From contig NC_079881.1 in assembly GCF_029227915.1 (NCBI RefSeq), positions 13,555,501 through 13,619,500 on the forward strand: 64,000 bases of DNA, given 5' to 3'. The notes beneath the pieces were generated by a model. That model did not search any database. It saw only the letters and a program-made list of their open reading frames with translations, and was not told the origin of the DNA. The position numbers and the translations under genes are program-made. Below, piece by piece: positions 47,955 to 61,458 of this stretch (its first letter is position 1; every line of letters begins with the position of its first letter). This stretch comes from Hydractinia symbiolongicarpus (Eukaryota; Cnidaria; Hydrozoa; Anthoathecata; Hydractiniidae).

Positions 47955-49533
47955 TCCATTGTGATTAAAAGGAATAGACCGATGGCAATTTCTCTGTCCT
48001 TGTGGAAACACGTGATTGACGTGTAGACTCCTTATTAGGCCGTTAAAGGCGATAATACACGCTTTAAAGGTCTGTCCACGTAGTTAGGAACGTTCTCAGA
48101 GCCTCGCGCTCAAGAAAACGACTTAGTACATCGTAGACCATTGAGATTAACAGGATCAGCTAAATGGAACTTGTCGGAGCTCCTGGAATCACGTGATTTA
48201 CGTGTACGCTCCAAATTAGGCCGTGAAAGGCAATATTAGAGGCTTTAAAGTAGTCCATTGTGATTAAAAGGAATAGACCGATGGCAATTTCTCTGTCCTT
48301 GTGGAAACACGTGATTGACGTGTAGACTCCTTATTAGGCCGTAAAAGGCGATAATACACGCTTTAAAGGTCTGTCCACGTAGTTAGGAACGTTCTCAGAG
48401 CCTCGCGCTCAAGAAAACAACTTAGTACATCGTAGTCCATTGAGATTAACAGGAACAGCCAAATGGAACTTGTAGGAGCTCCTGGAATCACGTGATTTAC
48501 GTGTACGCTCCAAATTAGGCCGTGAAAGGCAATATTAGAGGATTTAAAGGCCTGTGCACGTAGTTAACAGCGTTCTTAGAGCCTGGCGCTCAAGAAAACG
48601 ACTTAATATATCGTAGTCTATTGAGATTGAAAGGAATAGACCGATGGCAACTTGGCTGGGCTCGCGGAATCACGTGATTTACGTGTAGACTCCAAATTAG
48701 GCCGTAAAAGGCCATATTTAACTCTTTAAAGGCCTGTGCACGTAGTTAGGAGCGTTCTCAGAGCCTGGCGCTCAAGAAAACCACTTATTACATCGTAATC
48801 CATTGAAATTGAAAGGAATAGGCCGATGGCCTCCTGTCTGTGCTCGTGGATCTCCCTGACTTAAGTGTACTCTCCTTATTACGCCATAAGAGGCTGTACT
48901 ACACGCTTTAAAGGTCTGTACACGTAATTAGGAACGTTCTTAGAGACTGGCGCTCAAGAAAACGACTTAATATATCGTAGTCTATTGAGATTGAAAGGAA
49001 TAGACCGATGGCAACTTGGCTGGGCTCGCGGAATCACGTGATTTACGTGTAGACTCCAAATTAGGCCGTAAAAGGCCATATTACAGGCTTAAGAGGCCTG
49101 TGCACGTAGTTAGGAACGTTCTCAGAGCCTGGCGCTCAAGAAAGCGACTTAATACATCGTATACTATTGAGATTAAAAGGAATAGACCGATGGCAACTTG
49201 TCTGGGCTCGTGGAATCACGTGAGTTACGTGTAGACGTGTAGACTCCTTATTAGGCCGTAAAAGGCCATATTAAAGGCTTTAAAGGTCTGTCCACGTAGT
49301 TAGGAACGTTCTCAGAGCCTCACGCTCAAGAAAACGACTTAATACATCGTAGACCATTGAGACTAAAAGGAACAGCCGAATGGAACTTGTCGGAGCTCCT
49401 GGAATCACGTGATTTACGTGTAGACTCCTTATTAGGCCGTAAAAGGCGATAATACACACTTTAAAGGCCTGTCCACGTAGTTAGGAACATTCTCAGAGCC
49501 TCGGGCTCAAGAAAACGACTTAATACATCGTAG
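47955..49533 (-). repeat. 1,579 bp tandem duplication, copy 2
   Basis: Partner of 46,376-47,954. The GTGTAGACGTGTAGACTCC marker, at 47,650 and 49,229 in the two copies, also lies at 44,614, which points to an older and larger event linking about 44.3-44.8 kb to this pair. Confidence 0.87.
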
Positions 49534-52299
49534 TCCATTAAGATTGAAAGGAATAGACCGATGGCAATTTCTCTGTCCTTGTGCAAACACGTGATTGACG
49601 TGAAGACTCCTTATTAGGCCGTAAAAAGCGATAATACACGCTTTAAAGGTCTGTCCAAATAATTAGGTACGTTCTCAGAGCCTGGCGCTCAAGAAAACGA
49701 CTTAATATATCATAGTCCATTGAGATTGAAAGGAAAAGAGCGATGATAAACTTGTAGGGGCTCGTGGAATCACGTGATTTACGTGTAGACTTTTTATTAG
49801 GCCGTAAAAGGCCATATTAAAGGCTTTAAAGGTCTGTCCACGTAGTTAGGAACGTTCTCAGAGCCTCGCGCTCAAGAAAACGACTTAATACATCGTAGAC
49901 CATTGAGATTGAAAGGAATAGACCGATGGCAACTTCTCTGTCCTTGTGGAATCACGTCATTTACGTGTAGACTCCTTATTAGGCAGTAAAAGGCGATAAT
50001 ACACACTTTAAAGGCCTGTCCATGTAGTTAGGAACGGTCTCAGGGCCTGGAGCTTAAGAAATCGACTTAATACATCGTAGTCCATTGTGATTAAAAAGAA
50101 TAGACCGATGGCAATTTCTCTGTCCTTGTGCAAACACGTGATTGACGTGTAGACTCCTTATTAGGCCGTAAAAGGCCATATTAAAGGTTTTAAAGGTCTG
50201 TCCACGTAGTTAGGAACGTTCTCAGAGCCTCGCGCTCAAGAAAACGACTTAATACATCGTAGACCATTGAGATTGAAAGGAATAGACCGATGGCAACTTG
50301 GCTGGGCTCGCGGAATCACGTGATTTACGTGTAGACTCCAAATTAGGCCGTAAAAGGCCATATTAAAGGATTAGAAGGCCTTTGCACGTAGTTAGCAGCG
50401 TTCTTAGAGTCTGGCACTCAGGAACATGACTAAACACATCGTAGTCCATTGAGATTAAAAGGATTAGACCGATGGCAACTTGTTCGTGCTCGTGGAATCA
50501 CGTGAGTTACGTGTAGACTCCAAGTTAGGCCGTAAAAGGCCACATTACACGCTTTAAAGACCTGTGCGCGTAGTTGGCAGCGTTTTTAGAGCCTGGCGCT
50601 CAGGAAAACGACTTTAGACATCGTAGTCCATTGAGATTGAAAGGAATAGACCGATGGCAACTTCTCTGTCCTTGTGGAATCACGTCATTTACGTGTAGAC
50701 CGTAAAAGGCGATAATACACACTTTAAAGGCCTGTCCACGTAGTTAGGAACATTCTCAGAGCCTCGCGCTCAAGAAAACGACTTAATACATCGTAGTCCA
50801 TTCAGATTGAAAGGAATAGACCGATGGCAATTTCTCTGTCCTTGTGCAAACACGTGATTGACGTGAAGACTCCTTATTAGGCCGTAAAAGGCGATAATAC
50901 ACGCTTTAAAGGTCTGCCAAATAATTAGGTACGTTCTCAGAGCCTGGCGCTCAAGAAAACGACTTAATATGTCATAGTCCATTGAGATTGAAAGGAAAAG
51001 AGCGATGCCAACTTGTAGGGGCTCGTGGAATCACGTGATTTACGTGTAGACTTTTTATTAGGCCGTAAAAGGCCATATTAAAGGCTTTAAAGGTCTGTCC
51101 ACGTAGTTAGGAACGTTCTCAGAGCCTCGCGCTCAAGAAAACGACTTAATACATCGTAGACCATTGAGATTGAAAGGAATAGACCGATGGCAACTTGGCT
51201 GGGCTCGCGGAATCACGTGATTTAAGTGTAGACTCTTTATTAGGCAGTAAAAGGGGATAATACACACTTTAAAGGCCTGTCCATGTAGTTAGGAACGGTC
51301 TCAGGGCCTGGAGCTTAAGAAATCGACTTAATACATCGTAGTCCATTGTGATTAAAAGGAATAGACCGATGGCAATTTCTCTGTCCTTGTGCAAACACGT
51401 GATTGACGTGTAGACTTTTTATTAGGCCGTAAAAGGCCATATTAAAGGCTTTAAAGGTCTGCCCACGTAGTTAGGAACGTTCTCAGAGCCTAGCGCTCAA
51501 GAAAACGACTTAATACATCGTAGTCCATTCAGATTGAAAGGAATAGACCGATGGCAACTTCTCTGTCCTTGTGGAATCACGTCATTTACGTGTAGACTCC
51601 TTATTAGGCAGTAAAAGGCGATAATACACACTTTAAAGGCCTGTCCATGTAGTTAGGAACGGTCTCAGGGCCTGGAGCTTAAGAAATCGACTTAATACAT
51701 CGTAGTCCATTGTGATTAAAAGGAATAGACCGATGGCAATTTCTCTGTCCTTGTGCAAACACGTGATTGACGTGTAGACTCCTTATTAGGCCGTAAAAGG
51801 CCATATTAAAGGCTTTAAAGGTCTGTCCACGTAGTTAGGAACGTTCTCAGAGCCTCGCGCTCAAGAAAACGACTTAATACATCGTAGACCATTGAGACTA
51901 AAAAGAACAGCCGAATGGAACTTGTCGGAGCTCCTGGAATCACGTGATTTACGTGTACAATCCAGATTAGGCCGTGAAAGGCAATATTAGAGGTTTTAAA
52001 GGCCTGTGCACGTAGTTAACAGCGTTCTAAGAGCCTGGCGCACAGGAAAACGACTTAATATATCATAGTCCATTGAGATTGAAAGGAAAAGAGCGATGCA
52101 AACTTGTAGGGGCTCGTGGAATCACGTGATTTACGTATAGACTCCAAATTAGATCGTAAAAGGCCATAATGCAGGCTTTAAAGACCTGTGCACGTAGTTA
52201 GGAACGTTCTCAGAGCCTCGCGCTCAAGAAAACGACTTAATACATCGTAGACCATTGAGACTAAAAAGAACAGCCGAATGGAACTTGTCGGAGCTCCTG

Positions 52300-53600
52300 G
52301 AATCACGTGATTTACGTCTAGACTCCAAATTAGATCGTAAAAGGCCGTATTAAATGTTTTAAAGGTCTGTCCACGTAGTTAGGAATGTTCTCAGAGCCTG
52401 GCGCTCAAGAAAACGACTTAATACATCGTAGAACATTGAGATTGAAAGGAATAGACCGATGCCAACTTGTTCGGGCTCGTGGAATCACGTGAGTTACGTG
52501 CAGTCTACTTATTAGGTCCTAAAAGGCCATATTAAAGGCTTTAAAGGTCTGTCCACGTAGTTAGGAATGTTCTCAGAGCCTGGCGCTCAAGAAAACGACT
52601 TAATATATCGTAGTCTATTGAGATTGAAACAAATATATACCGATGGCAACTTGGCTGGGCTTTCGGAGTCACGTGATTTACGTGTAGACTCCTTATTAGG
52701 CCGTAAAAGGCCATATTAAAGGCTTTAAAGGTCTGTCCACGTAATTAGGAACGTTCTCAGAGCATGGCGCTCAAGAAAACGACTTAATACTTCGTAGTTC
52801 ATTGGAATTGAAAAGAATAGACCGATGGCAACTTGGCTGGGCTCTTAAAATCACGTGATTTACGTGCAGACTGCAAATTAGGCCGTAAAAGGCCATAATG
52901 CAGGCTTTAAAGACCTGTGCACGTAGTTAGGAACGTTCTCAGAGCCTGGTGCTTAGGAGAAGGACTTAATACATCGTAATCTGTTGAGATTGAAAGGAAT
53001 AGACCGATGGCAACTTGGCTGGGCTCGCAGAATCACGTGATTTACGTGTAGACTCCAAAATAGGCCGTAAAAGGCCATATTAAAGGATTAGAAGGCCTTT
53101 GCACGTAGTTAGCAGCGTTCTTAGAGTCTGGCACTCAGGAACATGACTAAACACATCGTAGTCCATTGAGATTAAAAGGATTAGACCGATGGCAACTTGT
53201 CCGTGCTCGTGGAATCACGTGAGTTACGTGTAGACTCCTTATTAGGCCGTAAAAGGCCACATTACACGCTTTAAAGACCTGTGCGCGTAGTTGGCAGCGT
53301 TTTTAGAGCCTGGCGCTCAAGAAAACGACTTTAGACATCGTAGTCCATTTAGATTGAAAGGAATAGACCGATGGCAACTTCTCTGTCCTTGTGGAATCAC
53401 GTCATTTACGTGTAGACTCCTTATTAGGCCGTAAAAAGAGATAATACACACTTTAAAGGCCTGTCCACGTAGTTAGGAATGTTCTCAGAGCCTAGCGCTC
53501 AAGAAAACGACTTAATACATCGTAGTCCATTCAGATTGAAAGGAATAGACCGATGGCAACTTCTCTGTCCTTGTGGAATCACGTCATTTACGTGTAGACT
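52300..53600 (-). repeat. Duplicated block, offset 1,822 bp, copy 1 (partner 54,122-55,422)
   Basis: The rare AACAAATATATACCGATGG insertion variant at 52,630 recurs at 54,452, together with the AGCATGGCGCTCAAG and TACTTCGTAGTTCATTGG monomers. The offset equals ten monomers. Homology ends near 53,600, where GGCCGTAAAAGGAG faces GGCAGTAAAAGGCG. Confidence 0.82.
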
Positions 53601-54121
53601 CCTTATTAGGCCGTAAAAGGAGATAATACACACTTTAAAGGCCTGTCCATGTAGTTAGGAACGGTCTCAGGGCCTGGCGCTTAATAAATCGACTTAATAC
53701 ATCGTAGTCCATTGAGATTGAGAGGAATAGACTGATGGCCTCCTGTCTGTGCTCTTGGAACTCCCTGATTTAAGTGTAGACTCCTTATTAGGCCGTAAAA
53801 GGCGATAATACACACTTTAAAGGCCTGTCCACGTAGTTAGGAACGGTCTCAGGGCCTGGCGCTTAAGAAATCGACTTAATACATCGTAGTCCATTGAGAT
53901 TGAAAGGAATAGACCGATTGCAATTTCTCTGTCCTTGTGCAAACACGTGATTGACGTGAAGACTCCTTATTAGGCCGTAAAAGGCGATAATACACGCTTT
54001 AAAGGTCTGTCCAAATAATTAGGTACGTTCTCAGAGCCTGGCGCTCAAGAAAACGACTTAATATATCATAGTCCATTGAGATTGAAAGGAAAAGAGCGAT
54101 GCCAACTTGAAGGTGCTCGTG

Positions 54122-55422
54122 GAATCACGTGATTTACGTCTAGACTCTAAATTAGATCGTAAAATGCCGTATTAAATGTTTTAAAGGTCTGTCCACGTAG
54201 TTAGGAATGTTCTCAGAGCCTGGCGCTCAAGAAAACGACTTAATACATCGTAGAACATCGAGATTGAAAGGAATAGACCGATGCCAACTTGTTCGGGCTC
54301 GTGGAATCACGTGAGTTACGTGCAGTCTACTTATTAGGTCCTAAAAGGCCATATTAAAGGCTTTAAAGGTCTGTCCACGTAGTTAGGAATGTTCTCAGAG
54401 CCTGGCGCTCAAGAAAACGACTTAATATATCGTAGTCTATTGAGATTGAAACAAATATATACCGATGGCAACTTGGCTGGGCTTTCGGAATCACGTGATT
54501 TACGTGTAGACTCCTTATTAGGCCGTAAAAGGCCATATTAAAGGCTTTAAAGGTCTGTCCACGTAATTAGGAACGTTCTCAGAGCATGGCGCTCAAGAAA
54601 ACGACTTAATACTTCGTAGTTCATTGGAATTGAAAGGAATAGACGGATGGCAACTTGGCTGGGCTCTTAAAATCACGTGATTTACGTGCAGACTGCAAAT
54701 TAGGCCGTAAAAGGCCATAATGCAGGCTTTAAAGACCTGTGCACGTAGTTAGGAACGTTCTCAGAGCCTGGTGCTTAAGAGAAGGACTTAATACATCGTA
54801 ATCTGTTGAGATTGAAAGGAATAGACCGATGGCAACTTGGCTGGGCTCGCGGAATCACGTGATTTACGTGTAGACTCCAAAATAGGCCGTAAAAGGCCAT
54901 ATTAAAGGATTAGAAGGCCTTTGCACGTAGTTAGCAGCGTTCTTAGAGTCTGGCACTCAGGAACATGACTAAACACATCGTAGTCCATTGAGATTAAAAG
55001 GATTAGACCGATGGCAACTTGTCCGTGCTCGTGGAATCACGTGAGTTACGTGTAGACTCCTTATTAGGCCGTAAAAGGCCACATTACACGCTTTAAAGAC
55101 CTGTGCGCGTAGTTGGCAGCGTTTTTAGAGCCTGGCGCTCAGGAAAACGACTTTAGACATCGTAGTCCATTTAGATTGAAAGGAATAGACCGATGGCAAC
55201 TTCTCTGTCCTTGTGGAATCACGTCATTTACGTGTAGACTCCTTATTAGGCCGTAAAAGGAGATAATACACACTTTAAAGGCCTGTCCACGTAGTTAGGA
55301 ACGTTCTCAGAGCCTAGCGCTCAAGAAAACGACTTAATACATCGTAGTCCATTCAGATTGAAAGGAATAGACCGATGGCAACTTCTCTGTCCTTGTGGAA
55401 TCACGTCATTTACGTGTAGACT
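54122..55422 (-). repeat. Duplicated block, offset 1,822 bp, copy 2
   Basis: Partner of 52,300-53,600. The same ATATATACC variant occurs twice more, at 57,183 and 59,549, at spacings of 2,731 and 2,366 bp, so the marker has been carried through at least three duplications of different size. Confidence 0.82.
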
Positions 55423-56962
55423 CCTTATTAGGCAGTAAAAGGCGATAATACACACTTTAAAGGCCTGTCCATGTAGTTAGGAACGGTCTCAGGGCCTGGA
55501 GCTTAAGAAATCGACTTAATACATCGTAGTCCATTGTGATTAAAAGGAATAGACCGATGGCAATTTCTCTGTCCTTGTGCAAACACGTGATTGACGTGTA
55601 GACTCCTTATTAGGCCGTAAAAGGCCATATTAAAGGCTTTAAAGGTCTGTCCACGTAGTTAGGAACGTTCTCAGAGCCTCGCGCTCAAGAAAACGACTTA
55701 ATACATCGTAGACCATTGAGACTAAAAAGAACAGCCGAATGGAACTTGTCGGAGCTCCTGGAATCACGTGATTTACGTGTACACTCCAAATTAGGCCGTG
55801 AAAGGCAATATTAGAGGTTTTAAAGGCCTGTGCACGTAGTTAACAGCGTTCTAAGAGCCTGGCGCACAGGAAAACGACTTAATATATCATAGTCCATTGA
55901 GATTGAAAGGAAAAGAGCGATGCGAACTTGTAGGGGCTCGTGGAATCACGTGATTTACGTATTGACTCCAAATTAGATCGTAAAAGGCCATAATGCAGGC
56001 TTTAAAGACCTGTGCACGTAGTTAGGAACGTTCTCAGAGCCTGGTGCTTAAGAGAAGGACTTAATACATCGTAATCTGTTGAGATTGGAAGGAATAGACC
56101 GATTGCAACTTGGCTGGGCTCGCGGAATCACGTGATTTACGTGTAGACTCCAAAATAGGCCGTAAAAGGCCATATTAAAGGATTAGAAGGCCTTTGCACG
56201 TAGTTAGCAGCGTTCTTAGAGTCTGGCACTCAGGAACATGATTAAACACATCGTAGTCCATTGAGATTAAAAGGATTAGACCGATGGCAACTTGTCCGTG
56301 CTCGTGGAATCACGTGAGTTACGTGTAGACTCCTTATTAGGCCGTAAAAGGCCACATTACACGCTTTAAAGACCTGTGCGCGCAGTTGGCAGCGTTTTTA
56401 GAGCCTGGCGCTCAGGAAAACGACTTTAGACATCGTAGTCCATTGAGATTGAAAGGAATAGACCGATGGCAACTTCTCTGTCCTTGTGGAATCACGTCAT
56501 TTACGTGTAGACTCCTTATTAGGCCGTAAAAGGCGATAATACACACTTTAAAGGCCTGTCCACGTAGTTAGGAACGGTCTCAGGGCCTGGCGCTTAAGAA
56601 ATCGACTTAATACATCGTAGTCCATTGAGATTGAAAGGAATAGACCGATGGCAATTTCTCTGTCCTTGTGCAAACACGTGATTGACGTGAAGACTCCTTA
56701 TTAGGCCGTAAAAGGCGATAATACACGCTTTAAATGTCTGTCCAAATAATTAGGTACGTTCTCAGAGCCTGGCGCTCAAGAAAACGACTTAATATATCAT
56801 AGTCCATTGAGATTGAAAGGAAAAGAGCGATGCCAACTTGTAGGGGCTCGTGGAATCACGTGATTTACGTGTAGACTCCAAATTAGATCGTAAAAGGCCG
56901 TATTAAAGGTTTTAAAGGTCTGTCCACGTAGTTAGGAATGTTCTAAGAGCCTGGCGCTCAAG

Positions 56963-58018
56963 AAAACGACTTAATACATCGTAGAACATTGAGATTGAAA
57001 GGAATAGACCGATGCCAACTTGTTCGGGCTCGTGGAATCACGTGAGTTACGTGCAGTCTACTTATTAGGTCGTAAAAGGCCATATTAAAGGCTTTAAAGG
57101 TCTGTCCACGTAGTTAGGAATGTTTTCAGAGCCTGGCGCTCAAGAAAACGACTTAATATATCGTAGTCTATTGAGATTGAAATAAATATATACCGATGGC
57201 AACTTGGCTGGGCTTTCGGAATCACGTGATTTACGTGTAGACTCCTTATTAGGCCGTAAAAGGCCATATTAAAGGCTTTAAAGGTCTGTCCACGTAATTA
57301 GGAACGTTCTCAGAGCATGGCGCTCAAGAAAACGACTTAATACTTCGTAGTTCATTGGAATTGAAAGGAATAGACCGATGGCAACTTGGCTGGGCTCTCA
57401 AAATCACGTGATTTACGTGCAGACTGCAAATTAGGCCGTAAAAGGCCATAATGCAGGCTTTAAAGACCTGTGCACGTAGTTAGGAACGTTTTCAGAGCCT
57501 GGTGATTAAGAGTAGGACTTAATACATCGTAATCTGTTGAGATTGAAAGGAATAGACCGATGGCAACTTGTCCAGGCTCGTGGAATCACGTGAGCTACGT
57601 GTAGACTCCAAATTAGGCCGTAAAATGCCATATTACAGGCTTTTAAAGACCTGTGCGCGTAGTTAGCAGCGTTTTTAGAGCCTGGCGCTCAGGAAAACGA
57701 ATTAAGACATCGTAGTCCATTGAGATTGAAAGAAATAGACCAATGGCAATTTCTCTGTCCTTGTGGAAACACGTGATTGACGTGTAGACTCCTTATTAGG
57801 CCGTAAAAGGCGATAATACACACTTTAAATGCCTGTCCACGTAGTTAGGAACGGTCTCAGGGCCTGGCGCTTAAGAAATCGACTTAATACATCGTAGTCC
57901 GTTGAGATTGAAAGGAATAGAATGATGGCCTCCTGTGTGTGCTCGTGGAACTCCCTGTCTTAAGTGTAGTGTCCTTATTACGCCATAAGAGGCCGTGTTA
58001 CACGCTTTAAAGGTCTGT
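56963..58018 (-). repeat. Duplicated block, offset 2,366 bp, copy 1 (partner 59,330-60,384)
   Basis: AATAAATATATACCGATGG (57,181 and 59,547), TCACGTGAGCTACGTG and GGAATAGAATGATGGCC recur in order. The offset equals 13 monomers. Homology ends near 58,018, where this copy reads TCTGTACACGTAATTAGG and the partner TCTGTCCACGTAGTTAG. Confidence 0.82.
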
Positions 58019-59329
58019 ACACGTAATTAGGAACGTTCTTAGAGCCTGGCGCCCAAAAAACGAGTTAATATATCGTAGTCTATTGAGATTGAAACAAATA
58101 GACCGATGGCAGCTTGGCTGGTCTCGCGGAATCACGTGATTTACGTGTAGACTCCTTATTAGGCCCTTAAAGGCGATATTAAAGGCTTTAAAGGTCTGTC
58201 CACGTAGTTAGGAACGTTCTCAGAGCCTCGCGCTCAAGAAAACGACTTAATACACCGTAGACCATTAAGATTGAAAGGAATAGACCGATGGCAATTTCTC
58301 TGTCCTTGTGCAAACACGTGATTGACGTGAAGACTCCTTATTAGGCCGTAAAAGGCGATAATACACGCTTTAAAGGTCTGTCCAAATAATTAGGTACGTT
58401 CTCAGAGCCTGGCGCTCAAGAAAACGACTTAATATATCATAGTCCATTGAGATTGAAAGGAAAAGAGCGATGCCAACTTGTAGGGGCTCGTGGAATCACG
58501 TGATTTACGTGTAGACTCCAAATTAGATCGTAAAAGGCCGTATTAAAGGTTTTAAAGGTCTGTCTACGTAGTTAGGAATGTTCTCAGAGCCTGGCGCTCA
58601 AGAAAACGACTTAATATATCGTAGTCTATTGAGATTGAAATGAATATACAGATGGCAACTTGGCTGGGCTCTCGGAATCACGTGATTTACGTGTAGACTC
58701 CTTATTAGGCCGTAAAAGGCCATATTAAAGGCTTTAAAGGTCTGTCCACGTAATTAGGAACGTTCTCAGAGCATGGCGCTCAAGAAAACGACTTAATACT
58801 TCGTAGTTCATTGGAATTGAAAGGAATAGACCGATGGCAACTTGGCTGGGCTCTCAAAATCACGTGATTTACGTGCAGACTGCAAATTAGGCCGTAAAAG
58901 GCCATAATGCAGGTTTTAAAGGTCTGTCCACGTAGTTAGGAACGTTCTCAGAGCCTCGCGCTCAAGAAAACGACTTAATACATCGTAGACCATTGAGACT
59001 AAAAAGAACAGCCGAATGGAACTTGTCGGAGCTCCTGGAATCACGTGATTTACGTGTACACTCGAAATTAGGCCGTGAAAGGCAATATTAGAGGATTAGA
59101 AGGCCTTTGCACGTAGTTAGCAGCGTTCTTAGAGTCTGGCACTCAGGAACATGACTAAACACATCGTAGTCCATTGAGATTAAAAGGATTAGACCGATGG
59201 CAACTTCTCTGTCCTTGTGGAATCACGTCATTTACGTGTAGACTCCTTATTAGGCCGTAAAAGGCGATAATACACACTTTAAAGGCCTGTCCACGTAGTT
59301 AAAAACATTCTCAGAGCCTCGCGCTCAGA

Positions 59330-60384
59330 AAACGACTTAATACATCGTAGAACATTGAGATTGAAAGGAATAGACCGATGCCAACTTGTTCGGGCTCGTG
59401 GAATCACGTGAGTTACGTGCAGTCTACTTATTAGGTCGTAAAAGGCCATATTAAAGGCTTTAAAGGTCTGTCCACGTAGTTAGGAATGTTCTCAGAGCCT
59501 GGCGCTCAAGAAAACGACTTAATATATCGTAGTCTATTGAGATTGAAATAAATATATACCGATGGCAACTTGGCTGGGCTTTCGGAATCACGTGATTTAC
59601 GTGTAGACTCCTTATTAGGCCGTAAAAGGCCATATTAAAGGCTTTAAAGGTCTGTCCACGTAATTAGGAACGTTCTCAGAGCATTGCGCTCAAGAAAACG
59701 ACTTAATACTTCGTAGTTCATTGGAATTGAAAGGAATAGACCGATGGCAACTTGGCTGGGCTCTCAAAATCACGTGATTTACGTGCAGACTGCAAATTAG
59801 GCCGTAAAAGGCCATAATGCAGGCTTTAAAGACCTGTGCACGTAGTTAGGAACGTTTTCAGAGCCTGGTGATTAAGAGTAGGACTTAATACATCGTAATC
59901 TGTTGAGATTGAAAGGAATAGACCGATGGCAACTTGTCCAGGCTCGTGGAATCACGTGAGCTACGTGTAGACTCCAAATTAGGCCGTAAAATGCCATATT
60001 ACAGGCTTTTAAAGACCTGTGCGCGTAGTTAGCAGCGTTTTTAGAGCCTGGCGCTCAGGAAAACGAATTAAAACATCGTAGTCCATTGAGATTAAAAGAA
60101 ATAGACCAATGGCAATTTCTCTGTCCTTGTGGAAACACGTGATTGACGTGTAGACTCCTTATTAGGCCGTAAAAGGCGATAATACACACTTTAAATGCCT
60201 GTCCACGTAGTTAGGAACGGTCTCAGGGCCTGGCGCTTAAGAAATCGACTTAATACATCGTAGTCCGTTGAGATTGAAAGGAATAGAATGATGGCCTCCT
60301 GTGTGTGCTCGTGGAACTCCCTCTCTTAAGTGTAGTGTCCTTATTACGCCATAAGAGGTCATGTTACACGCTTTAAAGGTCTGT
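59330..60384 (-). repeat. Duplicated block, offset 2,366 bp, copy 2
   Basis: Partner of 56,963-58,018. It begins just inside a monomer that differs between copies (AAACATTCTCAGAGCCTCGCG here, GGAATGTTCTAAGAGCCTGG there). Confidence 0.8.
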
Positions 60385-60420
60385 CCACGTAGTTAGAAAC
60401 ATTCTCAGAGCCTCGCGCTC

Positions 60421-61458
60421 AAGAAAACGACTTTAGACATCGTAGTCCATTGAGATTGAAAGGAATAGACCGATGGCAACTTCTCTGTCCTTGTGGAATC
60501 ACGTCATTTACGTGTAGACTCCTTATTAGGCAGTAAAAGGCGATAATACACACTTTAAAGGCCTGTCCATGTAGTTAGGAACGGTCTCAGGGCCTGGAGC
60601 TTAAGAAATCGACTTAATACATCGTAGTCCATTGTGATTAAAAGGAATAGACCGATGGCAATTTCTCTGTCCTTGTGCAAACACGTGATTGACGTGTAGA
60701 CTCCTTATTAGGCCGTAAAAGGCCATATTAAAGGCTTTAAAGGTCTGTCCACGTAGTTAGGAACGTTCTCAGAGCCTCGCGCTCAAGAAAACGACTTAAT
60801 ACATCGTAGACCATTGAGACTAAAAAGCACAGCCGAATGGAACTTGTCGGAGCTCCTGGAATCACGTGATTTACGTGTACACTCCAAATTAGGCCGTGAA
60901 AGGCAATATTAAAGGATTAAAAGGCCTTTGCACGTAGTTAGCAGCGTTCTTAGAGTCTGGCACTCAGGAACATGACTAAACACATCGTAGTCCATTGAGA
61001 TTAAAAGGATTAGACCGATGGCAACTTGTCCGTGCTCCTGGAATCACGTGAGTTACGTGTAGACTCCTTATTAGGCCGTAAAAGGCCACATTACACGCTT
61101 TAAAGACCTGTGCGCGTAGTTGGCAGCGTTTTTATAGCCTGGCGCTCAGGAAAACGACTTTAGACATCGTAGTCCATTGAGATTGAAAGGAATAGACCGA
61201 TGGCAACTTCTCTGTCCTTGTGGAATCACGTCATTTACGTGTAGACTCCTTATTAGGCCGTAAAAGGCGATAATACACACTTTAAAGGCCTGTCCACGTA
61301 GTTAGGAACATTCTCAGAGCCTCGCGCTCAAGAAAACGACTTAATACATCGTAGTCCATTCAGATTGAAAGGAATAGACCGATGGCAATTTCTCTGTCCT
61401 TGTGCAAACACGTGATTGACGTGAAGACTCCTTATTAGGCCGTAAAAGGCGATAATAC
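60421..61458 (-). repeat. Duplicated block, offset 2,542 bp, copy 1 (partner 62,963 to the window end)
   Basis: ACTCCTTATTAGGCAGTA at 60,518 matches 63,060, and GGCAATATTAAAGGATTA at 60,902 matches 63,444. The offset equals 14 monomers. The partner is cut by the window edge, so the true length is unknown. Confidence 0.8.
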
